Of a DNA stretch of 64,000 bases, positions 46,101 to 55,031 are shown piece after piece (within the stretch, counting starts at the first letter, position 1; each line of letters begins with the position of its first letter). The notes beneath the pieces are model-generated. The model made no database searches. It was not told the origin of the DNA and saw nothing but the letters and a program-made list of their open reading frames with translations. The DNA comes from Myxococcales bacterium (lineage in GTDB: Bacteria; Myxococcota; Polyangia; Nannocystales; Nannocystaceae): the NCBI GenBank assembly GCA_016793465.1, contig JAEUJW010000087.1:32709-96708 (forward strand). The letters run 5' to 3'. The position numbers were made by a program, and so were the translations under genes.

Positions 46101-46659
46101 CGCCATCCCCGAGACCCGCGAGGCGATCGAGCAGCTGCGCGGCGCCAACATCACCCGCGTGCTCATCAACCCGCTGCACAACATCGGCGACCTGCTGCTG
46201 CGCACCGGCGACCTCCAGGGCGCCCACGACGCCTTCAAGGAGGCCCTGCGCCTCTCGGGCCTGCACGGCTTCACCTTCCAGATCCACCTCAACCGCGGCT
46301 TCTTGGGCTACACCCTGGCGCGCATGGGCGAGGTCGAGGAGGGCGCCGCGATGCTGGCCGAGGCCCGCCACGGCGTGGCCCAGATCCAGATCGAACAGTT
46401 CGGCCAGCAGCAGCTGCGCCTGCTCGACGCCGAGGTCGCCCACATGCTCGGCCAGAGCCCCCGCGCCCGCCGCGAGCTCGAGGAGATGCTCGCCGACTTC
46501 CAGTCGACCAGCGAGCTCTCGCTGGCCCAGTGGGCCCAGGACGCCCTCAGCCGCATCGAGCGCGACCGCGGCACCGCCTTCATCGAGACCCCCGACGAAC
46601 CCGAGTCCCAGACCGCCTCGCCCGACGAGGAGACCGTCCGCACCAAGCCGCTGCGGTAG
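43120..46659 (+). CDS. Multidomain Ser/Thr protein kinase with AAA ATPase and TPR regions
   Basis: An 1179-residue cytoplasmic signalling protein. The N-terminal kinase (about residues 28-345) has the loop GRGGFGAVYEA (36-46), the VALKVI Lys (58), DFGLAR and GTPGFSAPEKL. The catalytic loop is HEDIKPSN, so the Arg of HRD is Glu: a non-RD kinase. An insertion of about 55 residues rich in Ser/His sits between the Lys and helix C. Residues about 400-640 form an AAA_16-like ATPase (Walker A APEGMGKSR). Residues about 700-1150 are TPR-like helical repeats (YISGIAYLSVLGNEPERAIPE and similar). Its stop is 19 bases before the next kinase. Confidence 0.9.
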   Translation: MTLPDAHNKPMAGDAPGEPPLPDKIAGRYLVRGLLGRGGFGAVYEAYDELEDRPVALKVIRRDASLDPPGSRSSEAPASSVLHGHSPNTSRHVDSLRRQPVTRSFGNTQGVPGDDVTKAFMAEFRLLTQLHHPNLAAVYDFGRCDNDGVYFTQELLSGQTLHDFLRGAPRETVVEIFVQLTRALDYIHALGFVHEDIKPSNVIVCQPDSDGGQPQAKLIDFGLARLFRAPKVSGDPDDPDNIKVLGTPGFSAPEKLRGEPTDSRSDIYSLAATIYTAVRGVRPFPSRTFKEALRNQLDWRPELAGALLQPCGPVVAELIGRMLSPDPGARPHSARSIVLELLRRESTHIRDRQRTAQDRREFARVLVEHLPFVDRADYLDILLRRAFDVLRPENTRTGQRGRVIRTILVEAPEGMGKSRLMAELRREIQLGDGVFVEGSCWTGEGEGLGPFAPIVLQLATALGERSETVKQYAELVRSARERSDDTSVAGQITEFLIRAAGEHPFVLCLADLARGSELTRSIFEQLVRAIDHNETRILLCVTTEPQPKIKPVLQGLSRDQVAELFNLRPFQPREMLEILRGILGDAPALKDLVTMLDKLTGGHPLSFRETLRVLIEEAILVRDNDTWVLRSASVAAEQLHKTLAQRSEARLDSLGVSAWEIVSILYLIEAPIDEEQLTNLADLRRERFRRTIDRLEGEGLILCSAISGKAQIALAHASVREAVRIRYEGSLNETRADLADRIGELETKEPALVFLRARLLDDAAETLEAVGELEKAAEALFAANQPHLAAQVLERIILRLRRHGRVAGLPRMLKAMLNLVERAPGALNDPRREATHLQSGVLVAELLGDHRAQALFWLGLVDRYMLDGTTDPESALNKLQQAATAAKQARDRILELRIANRRAEILLGAGEIEQAVRCSKEAMEIVDLPDVQDIHACHIIGTRLRCLSLAGQLAEARRLHDGSKTLAARVPALQRQSYISGIAYLSVLGNEPERAIPETREAIEQLRGANITRVLINPLHNIGDLLLRTGDLQGAHDAFKEALRLSGLHGFTFQIHLNRGFLGYTLARMGEVEEGAAMLAEARHGVAQIQIEQFGQQQLRLLDAEVAHMLGQSPRARRELEEMLADFQSTSELSLAQWAQDALSRIERDRGTAFIETPDEPESQTASPDEETVRTKPLR

Positions 46660-46678
46660 CAGAGCCTGAACCGACCCC

Positions 46679-48619
46679 ATGAGCGACTCGCAGATCCACG
46701 ACGATCTCGCCGACATGGTCGGCTCCGTGCTCGCGAACACCTACCGCCTCGACGCCCTCATCGGCGAGGGCGGCATGGGCGCCGTGTTCAAGGGCCGCGA
46801 CGTGTTCAAGGGCCGCGACGTCGCCATCAAGGTGCTCCACCCCGACTTCAGCCGCGACGTCGAGCTCAGCAAGCGGTTCGAACGCGAGGCCAAGAGCGCC
46901 CAGCGCCTGAGCCACCCCAACTGCATCCAGATCATCGAGTTCGGCGAGACCCAGGCCGGCATGAAGTACCTGGTCATGCAGCTGCTCGAGGGCACCGAGC
47001 TGCAAAACATCGTCGACGGCGCCGTCGAGCCGTCCCGCGCCGTCGAGCTCATCCTGCAGGTGCTCCGCGGCCTCGAGCACGCGCACTCGCAGGGCGTGGT
47101 CCACCGCGACCTGAAGCCGCAGAACATCTTCGTCACCCGCGAAGCCGACGGCAGCCAAGTACTCAAACTCGTCGACTTCGGCATCGCCAAGATCGTCGCC
47201 GGCGACGGCGCGCACGAGCAGATGACCCGCGCCGGCATGGTCTTCGGCACCCCGCAGTACATGAGCCCGGAGCAGGCGCTCGGCCTCGACATCGACCCGC
47301 GCGCCGACCTCTACGCGGTCGGCATCCTGCTCTACCAGCTCGTCACCGGCAGGCTCCCGTTCAACAGCGACGACCCCGTCGCGCTGATCCGCATGCAGGT
47401 CAGCACCGAGCCGCCGCAGCTGCCGCACTCGGTGCCCAACGAGCTCGCCGCCGTGATCATGCGCCTGCTCGCCAAGCAGAAGGAGCAGCGCTTCCCCGAC
47501 GCTCGCACCGTGCGCATCGCCCTCGAGCGCTGGCGCGACGCCGTCGCCCCCAGGAACGCCAGGAACGGCGCCGACCCCCTGCTCGACGTGGTCCACACCG
47601 GCGGCACCGACCTCTCCGGCCTCGTGTCGGTGGCCAAGCCGCTGCCCGACGCCCTGCGCCCGCGCCCCATGACCCTCGTCGAGTCGATGCTCGACGAGCA
47701 CACGCTGCGCCGACGCCCGTGGTTCCGCGCCCTCGTCGCCGTGCTCGCCCTCGGCGTCGTCGGCTCGCTCGTGTACTTCGTCGCGCTCCGCGACCCCGCG
47801 ACCACGTCCGAGCCGGTCAAGGACGACGGCAAGACCACCGCCGAGGCCAAGCAGCCCGAGCCCAAACAACCCGAGCCGCCCAGGCAGCCCGAGCCCGCTC
47901 CGCCCGCGCGCGGACCGTCCGCCGAGGAGCTCGCCGCCATCGACGAGCTCGTCACCCAGAACAAGCTCGACGAGGCCGCCAAGCGCCTCGCCGACGCCCA
48001 CGCCAAGTTCCCCGACAACGCCGAGGTCCGCTGGCGCGAGGCCAGCGTGCAGGCCCAGCGCGGCGGCGACCCGGCCGCGGCGATCGCCCTGTACGCCGAG
48101 GCCCTGAAGCTCGACGAGGAGCTGGCCCACAACCTCGGCTTCCACGCCCAGGTCGACGGCCTGCTCCGCCGCAAGCCGGTCTCCGACGCCGCCATCGACC
48201 TCGCCGTCGCCCTCGGTCCGCAAGGCCGCAGCGTGCTCGCCCACTACATCAACGACGTCGACAACTGGGCCACCCTCGCCCAGCGCCAGGAGATCCGCGA
48301 CGCCCTCGGCGCCGGCGCCCCCGAGGTCGACAAAATCTTAAACACGCGACGCGACCTCGAGCAGGTCGCCCAGTCGCCGACCCCCTGCCAGACCATGAAG
48401 GCCGCGCTGTCCGCCGCCCAGGCCGAGCCGAAGAAAGAGCTCGTGCCGGCCCTCCAGGCCGCCGCTCCGCCCGCGCCCAAACCGACCGCCGACGACGCCG
48501 AGAAGGCCGCCTGCAAGGGGCTCGCGCCGCTGCTCGCCACCGTCCGCACCGGCCACGCCCAGGCCTTCCCCGAGGCGTTCCCGCAACCGAAGAAAAAGAA
48601 AAAGAAGCGCCGCCGCTAG
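46679..48619 (+). CDS. Membrane Ser/Thr protein kinase with C-terminal TPR-like domain
   Basis: A 646-residue PknB-type kinase. GEGGMGAVFKG (about residues 29-39), the VAIKVL Lys (51), HRDLKPQN, DFGIAK and GTPQYMSPEQA are intact, so it should be active. A single membrane segment follows (FRALVAVLALGVVGSLVYFVAL, about 343-365). The outer part begins with a Pro/Glu/Lys linker, then TPR-like helices (LDEAAKRLADAHAKFPDNAEVRW). It ends in a basic tail KKKKKKRRR. An exact 18-bp tandem repeat (46784-46819) encodes VFKGRD twice between the glycine loop and the Lys. Transcribed with the upstream non-RD kinase. Confidence 0.92.
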   Translation: MSDSQIHDDLADMVGSVLANTYRLDALIGEGGMGAVFKGRDVFKGRDVAIKVLHPDFSRDVELSKRFEREAKSAQRLSHPNCIQIIEFGETQAGMKYLVMQLLEGTELQNIVDGAVEPSRAVELILQVLRGLEHAHSQGVVHRDLKPQNIFVTREADGSQVLKLVDFGIAKIVAGDGAHEQMTRAGMVFGTPQYMSPEQALGLDIDPRADLYAVGILLYQLVTGRLPFNSDDPVALIRMQVSTEPPQLPHSVPNELAAVIMRLLAKQKEQRFPDARTVRIALERWRDAVAPRNARNGADPLLDVVHTGGTDLSGLVSVAKPLPDALRPRPMTLVESMLDEHTLRRRPWFRALVAVLALGVVGSLVYFVALRDPATTSEPVKDDGKTTAEAKQPEPKQPEPPRQPEPAPPARGPSAEELAAIDELVTQNKLDEAAKRLADAHAKFPDNAEVRWREASVQAQRGGDPAAAIALYAEALKLDEELAHNLGFHAQVDGLLRRKPVSDAAIDLAVALGPQGRSVLAHYINDVDNWATLAQRQEIRDALGAGAPEVDKILNTRRDLEQVAQSPTPCQTMKAALSAAQAEPKKELVPALQAAAPPAPKPTADDAEKAACKGLAPLLATVRTGHAQAFPEAFPQPKKKKKKRRR

Positions 48620-48673
48620 CGCTCAGACGAACAGCTCGTCCGCGGTCCGCGCGACGGCATCGACCCGCCTGCC

Positions 48674-49807
48674 TCAGTGCCGCGTGAGCTCGTAGCGCAG
48701 CGCACCGGTCTCGCGGTCGAGCACCCGCAGGCCGTTCATGCTCTGGTGCACATACAGCCGGTCCTGGACCGGGAACAGCGCATCGACCGAGGCGTGGAAC
48801 TCCCCGGGCAGCTCGACATCCCACAGACGGCGGCCATCCACGACCGCGAAGGCCGCGACCCGCGACACGCCGGCCAGCTCATAGGAGACGAACGCGGTCT
48901 GTGCATCGGCAGACGAGATCCCGTCGTTCGACATCCTGGCACGCAGCGGATCGGACACCGGGACCTCGGCCGACCACACGAGGCGTTCGCCCTGCAAGAC
49001 CGCGATCATCGGCACGCTCGTGCCCGATCGTCGGTCGCCGAGCACGACTCGGAGCTCCGGCGTCACCCGGAGCGCCGCTTCGGGGTCCATGCCGATGCGG
49101 CGGAGCTCCGGCTGGTCATCGAGCCGGCGATAAGCGGCTGACCTCAGGTCCTCGCTGCGCGACCACCTGTCGCGCACCACCGCCGGGAGCGTGGCCTCGC
49201 CGCGGGTGCACTGCTTCGGTGCCGGCGTCGCCGCGCGCCCATCCGCGATGTCGAAGGCGTGCAGCTTGTCGTCGATCGTCTTGATCACCACACGTCCATC
49301 GCCGCCGTCGCATACCATCTCCGCGCGCTCGCCGAGCGCCACGGACCACGACACCGTCTCCTCCCCGAACCTGAAACTGCGGGCCGTGCCGCTGTTGTCG
49401 ACCATGACGATGTGCTCGCCCACCACGCCGAGCTCGCCGCCGTCTCCCAGTTTCAAGCCCGCGAAGATCGGCGAGATCCACATGCGCTGCCCGGTCCGCC
49501 CGTCGAACGCGACGATCCGCAGCCCGGCATCGCTGTCGACCCAGCCGAACACGTCGAGCATGCCGTCCGCGCCGAAGTCGGCGAAGTGCGGCCGGCTCGC
49601 GCCCCAGCGCGCCGACTCGCGCTCGGCCAGCGCGATCGCCTCGCCGACCGGCGGCGCATGGATCTGCGGCGCCTCGCTCGGCACGGCCGGCTCCGCCGGA
49701 GACCCGGCCGCGCGGGCCTCCTCCGCGGCCCTGTACGCTTTCAGAAAATTGTCGCAGCCCGCCAGGGCCGCCAGACAAAGGACGGTCACACCAATGCGTC
49801 TCAACAT
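48674..49807 (-). CDS. PQQ-like beta-propeller lipoprotein
   Basis: A 377-residue lipoprotein. LLRRIGVTVLCLAALAGC gives the lipobox (Cys near 18). The body shows propeller-type repeats in which a value or object is compared with a stored property: IVAFDGRTGQRMWISP, LHAFDIADGRAA, VAAFAVVDGRRLWDVELPG and LRVLDRETGALRYELT, as in PQQ-like or BamB-type propellers. There is no BamB-specific feature. ATG at 49807 is chosen for the signal peptide. An A/T patch (about 49848-49863) upstream may hold its promoter. Function unknown. Confidence 0.75.
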   Translation of the reverse strand: MLRRIGVTVLCLAALAGCDNFLKAYRAAEEARAAGSPAEPAVPSEAPQIHAPPVGEAIALAERESARWGASRPHFADFGADGMLDVFGWVDSDAGLRIVAFDGRTGQRMWISPIFAGLKLGDGGELGVVGEHIVMVDNSGTARSFRFGEETVSWSVALGERAEMVCDGGDGRVVIKTIDDKLHAFDIADGRAATPAPKQCTRGEATLPAVVRDRWSRSEDLRSAAYRRLDDQPELRRIGMDPEAALRVTPELRVVLGDRRSGTSVPMIAVLQGERLVWSAEVPVSDPLRARMSNDGISSADAQTAFVSYELAGVSRVAAFAVVDGRRLWDVELPGEFHASVDALFPVQDRLYVHQSMNGLRVLDRETGALRYELTRH

Positions 49808-49971
49808 GTGTGACCAACCATGATCGCCTGTCCAACCCGCGACCACGATTTTTAATAATTTTGCCTGTGCAACGCGTTCAGCGGGCCTTCACGCCGCCAC
49901 CACTCTCACCGGCGAATTCTTGAGCCCGAACTCATGGCAGGAAGCGTATCGGACCTCACCAAATCTGCCGT

Positions 49972-50694
49972 TCATCCGCCTCTTGGTCTCGCCAGCTTCA
50001 CCTGCGGCGCGTGGATCGCCCGGATCACGCCGATGGCCGCCAGCGCCGCGACGCAGCTCGCGACCTCGCCGACCATCTGGACCTGCGCCGCCGTGATCAG
50101 GTCGCCGACGTTCTTCGAGTTGAACATCGCCGCCGCCAGCCGAAACAGCACGACGCGCGCGACGAAGCAGCCCCACCACAACAGAAACAATCCCGGCGGG
50201 CTCTCCCCCACGCGCACGCCCGAGGGGATCATCGTCACGTTCCAGATCTTCCGCAGGCCCGCGTACGGCTTGTAGAGGTTGGCGATCGGGATGAACCACC
50301 AAGCCACCGTCCAGGTCGGCGTGTCGCGGATCAGCGCCGGCACGATCGACCGCGCCGTGCGGCTGGCCCCGGCCACCCACGCGAGGAAGCAGATCCCCGT
50401 GGCGACGTAGAGGACGAGGTCGACGAGCCCCGCCAGCTGCAACCACCGCGCTCTGGTCGAAAGTACGGTCGGGTCGAAGTCGCTGCGCCCGCCGCTCTGC
50501 AGCGCCTCGACGTAGCTCCACTCGATCCACAGCGACACCAGCGCGACCACCACGGCGAGCCCGAGCCCGACCGTCGCCGCCCGCGCCCAGGTCGTCGCCG
50601 GCGCCACGACCCCCGCGCGCGCGACCGCGACGGCGGGAGCAGGCGGCGCCACGTCGGCGCTCGGCGGCTCGTACGGGTTCCACTCCGGCGGCAT
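49972..50694 (-). CDS. DUF4328 membrane protein
   Basis: A 240-residue membrane protein. After a Pro-rich cytoplasmic start (NPYEPPSADVAPPAP) there are about five hydrophobic segments. TPTWTVAWWFIPIANLYKPY and GLRKIWNVT form the DUF4328 signature, a family whose function is not established. The final segment (VASCVAALAAIGVIRAIHAPQ) ends near the C-terminus. A single gene on the minus strand between two envelope or phosphate-related loci. Confidence 0.8.
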   Translation of the reverse strand: MPPEWNPYEPPSADVAPPAPAVAVARAGVVAPATTWARAATVGLGLAVVVALVSLWIEWSYVEALQSGGRSDFDPTVLSTRARWLQLAGLVDLVLYVATGICFLAWVAGASRTARSIVPALIRDTPTWTVAWWFIPIANLYKPYAGLRKIWNVTMIPSGVRVGESPPGLFLLWWGCFVARVVLFRLAAAMFNSKNVGDLITAAQVQMVGEVASCVAALAAIGVIRAIHAPQVKLARPRGG

Positions 50695-50737
50695 GCGAAA
50701 CCACAGGTATCGCGCCCGTCCGGGCCGGACAAGCCCC

Positions 50738-52234
50738 TCAGCGGACCTTCAATTCGAAGCCCATGCCCTGCAGCTTGTCTGCCTCTTCGGCCAGGTCGGC
50801 CTGGGTCAGCGGGTGGCCCTCGATCCAGTCGGCGGGGAAGCCGAGCTCGAGCGCGGACTTGCGAGCGGTCACCGTGAACGGCGGCAGCGGGCGCGGGCTG
50901 CGGCTGCGCGCCAGGCGGACGGCCAGGCGCAGCAGCAAGCACAGGCGCAGCGCCGACTCGAACTCGGCCGCGGGCAGCACGGAGAACACCTCGCGGGTCA
51001 GCTTCTTGCGCTGGCCGAGCAGCATGGCCGCGAGCAGGTCCTGGTCGGCGCGCGAGAACCCGGGCATGTCGGAGTTGGCGACCAGGTACGCGCTGTGGCG
51101 GTGGTAGCCCGAATACGCGATCGCCATGCCGATCTCGTGCAGGCGCGCGGCCCAGCCGAGCAGCTGGCGCCCGTGCGTGAGGTCGATGGCCCAGCCGGCC
51201 GCGACCTGCTCGAGGCACTGCAGCGCGAGGCGCTCGACGCGGGCGGCCTGGTCCATGTCGACGTGGTAGCGCTGGCAGAACTGGCGGATCGTCCCGTCGC
51301 GCACGTCCTCGTGGCGGATGCGCCCGAGCAGGTCGTACAGGAGCCCCTCGCGCATCGACCCCGGGGTCACCGTCATCTGCTCGATGCCGAGGCCCTCGAA
51401 CAGCGACAGCAGGATCGCCACCCCGCCGGGCAGCACCGGCGCGCGGTCGGCCTGGACCCCGGGGATCGCCGCCACCTTGCCGAGCGAGCCGGCCGCGATC
51501 AACGCCTTCTTCAGCTGCCGCAGCCCCGCGAGCGTGATCCCGCGGTCGCTCCAGCCGTGCTGGCGCAGCAACGCGTCGACCGCGAGGATCGTGCCCGAGC
51601 TGCCGACGCACGAGTCCCAGCCCGACTCGAGGTAGCGCCGCTCGATCGGCTCGAGTTTGAGTCGGGCCGCGATCTCGGCCCGCCTAAAATCCTCGCCGCG
51701 GATCTTGCCGTCGGGGAAGAACCGCAGGCTGTAGACCACGCAGCCCATGCTGAGGCTGTCGGTGCGCAGCGGCTCGAAGCGCTCGCCGAGCACGCACTCC
51801 GTGCTGCCGCCGCCGATGTCGATCACGAGCCGCCGCCCGCGGTCCTCGGCCACGCTGTGCGACACCCCGAGGTAGATGAGCCGCGCCTCCTCGGTGCCGG
51901 CGATCACCTCGATCGGGTGACCGAGCGCCGCCTGGGCCGCCGGCAGGAACTCGCGCACGTTCTCGGCCTGGCGCAGCGCCGAGGTGCCGACCGCGCGCAC
52001 GCGGTCGAGCGGGAGCTCGCGCAGCCGCTGGCCGAAGCGCTCGAGGCAGGCCACGGCCCGCGCCTGCGCCTTCTCGGTCAGGCGCCGCCCCTCGTCGAGC
52101 CCCGCCGCCAGCGCGACGCGCTCGCGCAGGCGGTCGACGGTGTGGAAGTGCGTGTCGTCGACGACCCGCGCCACCACCATGTGAAAGCTGTTCGACCCGA
52201 GGTCGACCGCGGCGACGCTCTCGCTGTTCGACAT
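50738..52234 (-). CDS. ppx: Exopolyphosphatase/guanosine pentaphosphatase (Ppx/GppA)
   Basis: A 498-residue ASKHA-fold phosphatase that cleaves terminal phosphates from polyphosphate or pppGpp. AAVDLGSNSFHMVVARV is the phosphate-1 loop, AVGTSALRQAENVREFL follows, EVIAGTEEARLIYLGV contains the catalytic Glu, and LVIDIGGGSTE is the phosphate-2 motif. The C-terminal HD-like helical domain includes LLGWAARLHEIGMAIAYSGYHRHSAYL. Length is typical of the long Ppx form. The upstream amphi-Trp gene ends 14 bases before its start, so they form an operon. It complements ppk1 at 11.9 kb. Confidence 0.93.
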   Translation of the reverse strand: MSNSESVAAVDLGSNSFHMVVARVVDDTHFHTVDRLRERVALAAGLDEGRRLTEKAQARAVACLERFGQRLRELPLDRVRAVGTSALRQAENVREFLPAAQAALGHPIEVIAGTEEARLIYLGVSHSVAEDRGRRLVIDIGGGSTECVLGERFEPLRTDSLSMGCVVYSLRFFPDGKIRGEDFRRAEIAARLKLEPIERRYLESGWDSCVGSSGTILAVDALLRQHGWSDRGITLAGLRQLKKALIAAGSLGKVAAIPGVQADRAPVLPGGVAILLSLFEGLGIEQMTVTPGSMREGLLYDLLGRIRHEDVRDGTIRQFCQRYHVDMDQAARVERLALQCLEQVAAGWAIDLTHGRQLLGWAARLHEIGMAIAYSGYHRHSAYLVANSDMPGFSRADQDLLAAMLLGQRKKLTREVFSVLPAAEFESALRLCLLLRLAVRLARSRSPRPLPPFTVTARKSALELGFPADWIEGHPLTQADLAEEADKLQGMGFELKVR

Positions 52235-52248
52235 GGCGGAGCTTCAGC

Positions 52249-52779
52249 CTACGCCTTCTCGGGGTCGGCCGGCGCGCTCGCCTCGGCCGCGTCCTCGGCG
52301 GCCGGGGCCTCGTGGGCCTCGCCGGTCGCGGTGTACGCGGGCGCGGCGACCTCGCTGGCCTCGCTGTCCTCGCCGGCCGACGCCGCGACGGCCGCGGCGT
52401 AGTCGGAGATCGCGCGCGCCAGCGCGGGGGCCGGACCTGGCCGAATAGACAGGTCGAGATCCGCGTCGGCAGCGCCGTACTTGCGCCACTTCAGCTCGAG
52501 GGTCAGGCGCTGGCGCTTGCCCTTCGAGCGGGCCGACAGCTCGAGCCCGAGGACCTCGCGCGGCCCGAGCACGAGCGACTCCTCGCCGTGGCGGACCTCG
52601 ACGGACCCGCCCCGCAGCGCCGCGACCAGCGCCTCGAGCGTCTCGATCACGCGCGGCAGCGGGGTCACCCCCTCGACCTCGATCAGCCGCGACGCCGGCT
52701 TGGGCTTGCGCTGCTTCACGGTCGACTTGCTGGGCCGCTCGGCGGCTTCGGGCTTGGCTTTCTCGCGGGCGTGCTTCAT
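52249..52779 (-). CDS. Amphi-Trp-domain protein
   Basis: A 176-residue protein. A Lys-rich N-terminus (KHAREKAKPEAAERPSKSTV) precedes an amphi-Trp-like domain (about residues 45-115: VRHGEESLVLGPREVLGLEL and ARSKGKRQRLTLELKWRKYG). The C-terminus is acidic, Ala/Glu/Asp-rich and disordered. The domain is small, beta-rich and of uncertain function. ATG at 52779 is preferred over an upstream in-frame ATG at 52809. It is the first gene of a two-gene unit with ppx, which suggests but does not show a role tied to polyphosphate; the basic tail could bind a polyanion. Confidence 0.7.
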   Translation of the reverse strand: MKHAREKAKPEAAERPSKSTVKQRKPKPASRLIEVEGVTPLPRVIETLEALVAALRGGSVEVRHGEESLVLGPREVLGLELSARSKGKRQRLTLELKWRKYGAADADLDLSIRPGPAPALARAISDYAAAVAASAGEDSEASEVAAPAYTATGEAHEAPAAEDAAEASAPADPEKA

Positions 52780-52938
52780 CGCTGGGGCTCCGGGCCCGCA
52801 TGGTGCCACGGCCCGGGCCAGGCGGACAGACCCGCCGGCCGGACGGCGCGCCGCGGCCCTCGCGTGACGCCAGACCGGCCCCCCGGAGGTCCTGGGCGGG
52901 GGTCCACGGGGACGCGGTTTCGTGCCAAGCTAGCGGCC

Positions 52939-54861
52939 ATGTCCGGCGCCCAACGCTCCCAGACCGACCTCGAAGTGCTGCAGAGCAGCCACCGCGGCAA
53001 GTTCATCTCGCTCGGCCTCGTGCTGGTGGTCGGCGCGGGGGTGTGGTGGTGGTCGCACCGCGACAAGCCGATCGGCCAGCGCGAGCAGGCGGACCGCGTG
53101 CTCGTGGTCACCCAGACGGCGTGGCGCTACAAGCCGTACCTCGAGAGCTGGGGCTTCACCGCGCAGGAGGGCCGCGCCCAGACCATGGAGGACGAGGCCA
53201 GGGAGAAGATGCCCGACCTCACCGTCAGCGGTCCGGCGGCGATCTTGAAGCTCGCCGACTGGGCCGGCTACGGCTACGTCGTGTTCGAGAACCCCAGGAG
53301 CATCGACTTCTCCGGCCTCGACATCGCCGGCGGCCTGCCGACCTTCGAGCCCTGGCACCGCTTCGCGGTCGTCAGCGCCGGCGACTACGCCTTCCCGCAC
53401 AAGCTGACGGTCAACGCCAAGCCCTCGGAGGTGCTGCGCGGCCCGGACCTCGACCTGCTGTCCGCGCTGTTCCAGCAGGAGCCGCTGCTCGCCGGCACCC
53501 TGCGCGACGACCCCAAGAACCCCGCCGAAGTGTTGATCCTCAAAACCACGCTGAGCGAGGCGCTGGCGCGCCACGACGACGTCAAGGCCGCCGAGAGCCT
53601 GGTCGCCCGCATCGGCGAGAAGGCCCGCGCGCTGCTCGTCGACAAGGAGCAGGGCGAGCCCAAGCCGGCGCTGCTCGGGGGGATCCACGAGAGCCTCAAC
53701 GCGATCGCTCTGGCCGACGGCAGCACGCTCGTGCTCTCGCGCAAGATCCACTTCTCGAGCGGGGGCTACAACGCCGACCTCGACCTCGACAAGAACTGGG
53801 AGTTCTCATATTTGCCAGCCGGCGCCGAACCAGGCAGCGAGCGCGTGCCGTGTCCCAGCCTGCTCGGCGGCACCCTCGAGGAGACCGGTCGACGGCCCAA
53901 CTTCCGCTTCGCGCCCGGCGGCGACGTCGTGCTCGTGCACGTCGACGGCGCCTCGCAGCTGTGGAAGCTCGACGCCGCCGCCAAGGAGCCGTGCACGTTC
54001 GTCCACCTCGGCGACGTGACGATCCCGCTCGTCCGCGGCGAGGACCCCGGCGAGCCCCACGCCAGCGGCAAGGTCGCGCGCGTGCGCAACGACGGCCCCG
54101 ACGGCGTGCTCGCGGTCGTCAAGCCCAGGGAGGAGGTCCCGCTCGAGCTGGCCCGCAGCCCCAGGGTCCGCTTCCACATGCCGGCCTGGCTCGACGCCGA
54201 CTGGCTCGCCGCCCCGGGCTACCCCGCGTTCGACGAGGACGGCGACGCCGCCCCGGCCCCCGCGGGCGTGTTCATCGCCAGCCCCAGCCACCCCGACGTG
54301 CTGCTGCGCCTCGACGCCACCGCCCTCGACGCCTCGATGGACGTCCACCAGGTCGCGCCCGCGCCCGACGGCCCCAATGGCCCGCGCCTGCTCGTCACCG
54401 CCTCCTCGGAGGCCCGCGGCCAGCGGCTGTTCCGCGTCGACGCGCCGAGGCCGTGGGCCGAGCTGTTCACCGCCGCCGAGGCCGCCGCCGGCAAGAAGCC
54501 GCAGGCCGTGGTCGACGGCACCGAGCCGTGGGTGCTCTCGCTCGACGCCGCCGGCCTGACCGCGACGGCGCTGACGAGCGAGGGCTGGGTGTCCGACCCG
54601 GTCGCCGCGCGCGACGGCAGCAGCGTGGTGTTCCAGGTCAGCAACATCGACAACGGGATCGCCGACGCCGACAGCCGCAAGGAGATCGGCATCACCGGCC
54701 TCAACACCCCGGGCCCGCTGAAGCTCATGACCCGCAACGGCCTCGAGGACCACACGCCGATGTTCTCCGCCGACAGCAAGACCGTCGTGTTCCGCACCCG
54801 CTTCCCGTTCGAGAAGACCGACTGGACCCTGACCACCGCGCGCAGCCTGCCCGCGAAATGA
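52939..54861 (+). CDS. Membrane-anchored WD40-like (PD40) beta-propeller protein
   Basis: A 640-residue protein with one N-terminal membrane segment (FISLGLVLVVGAGVWWW, about residues 22-39), so the rest is periplasmic. The middle holds charged helices (TTLSEALARHDDVKAAESLVARI). The C-terminal part has PD40-type repeats (RPNFRFAPGGDVVLVHVDGASQLWK, EDHTPMFSADSKTVVFRTRF), a TolB-like propeller. ATG at 52939 is the likely start. Codon pair TCA-TAT at 53808 is unusual here. No partner is adjacent; the ppx operon is divergent. Function unknown. Confidence 0.7.
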   Translation: MSGAQRSQTDLEVLQSSHRGKFISLGLVLVVGAGVWWWSHRDKPIGQREQADRVLVVTQTAWRYKPYLESWGFTAQEGRAQTMEDEAREKMPDLTVSGPAAILKLADWAGYGYVVFENPRSIDFSGLDIAGGLPTFEPWHRFAVVSAGDYAFPHKLTVNAKPSEVLRGPDLDLLSALFQQEPLLAGTLRDDPKNPAEVLILKTTLSEALARHDDVKAAESLVARIGEKARALLVDKEQGEPKPALLGGIHESLNAIALADGSTLVLSRKIHFSSGGYNADLDLDKNWEFSYLPAGAEPGSERVPCPSLLGGTLEETGRRPNFRFAPGGDVVLVHVDGASQLWKLDAAAKEPCTFVHLGDVTIPLVRGEDPGEPHASGKVARVRNDGPDGVLAVVKPREEVPLELARSPRVRFHMPAWLDADWLAAPGYPAFDEDGDAAPAPAGVFIASPSHPDVLLRLDATALDASMDVHQVAPAPDGPNGPRLLVTASSEARGQRLFRVDAPRPWAELFTAAEAAAGKKPQAVVDGTEPWVLSLDAAGLTATALTSEGWVSDPVAARDGSSVVFQVSNIDNGIADADSRKEIGITGLNTPGPLKLMTRNGLEDHTPMFSADSKTVVFRTRFPFEKTDWTLTTARSLPAK

Positions 54862-55031
54862 CCTGATCGTCCCACCGACACGAGGCTCGCGGCGCTCGTC
54901 GCGGGCCTCTCGTCTCGCTCCCAGGGGCCCGCGCACCCCGGCTCCGAGGGCACGCGCACGCCGACGGGTGGAATAACCGTCGCCACCCGCGCGTGCCAAC
55001 CTGCAGCCCGCGGCTGCGCCGAGTGGGTCCC

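Noticed and set aside
46784..46819. Exact 18-bp tandem repeat in the kinase N-lobe as an inactivating insertion
   Set aside because: The resulting VFKGRD-VFKGRD fits the normal length between the glycine loop and the VAIK lysine, so it is not an insertion and the kinase motifs remain intact.
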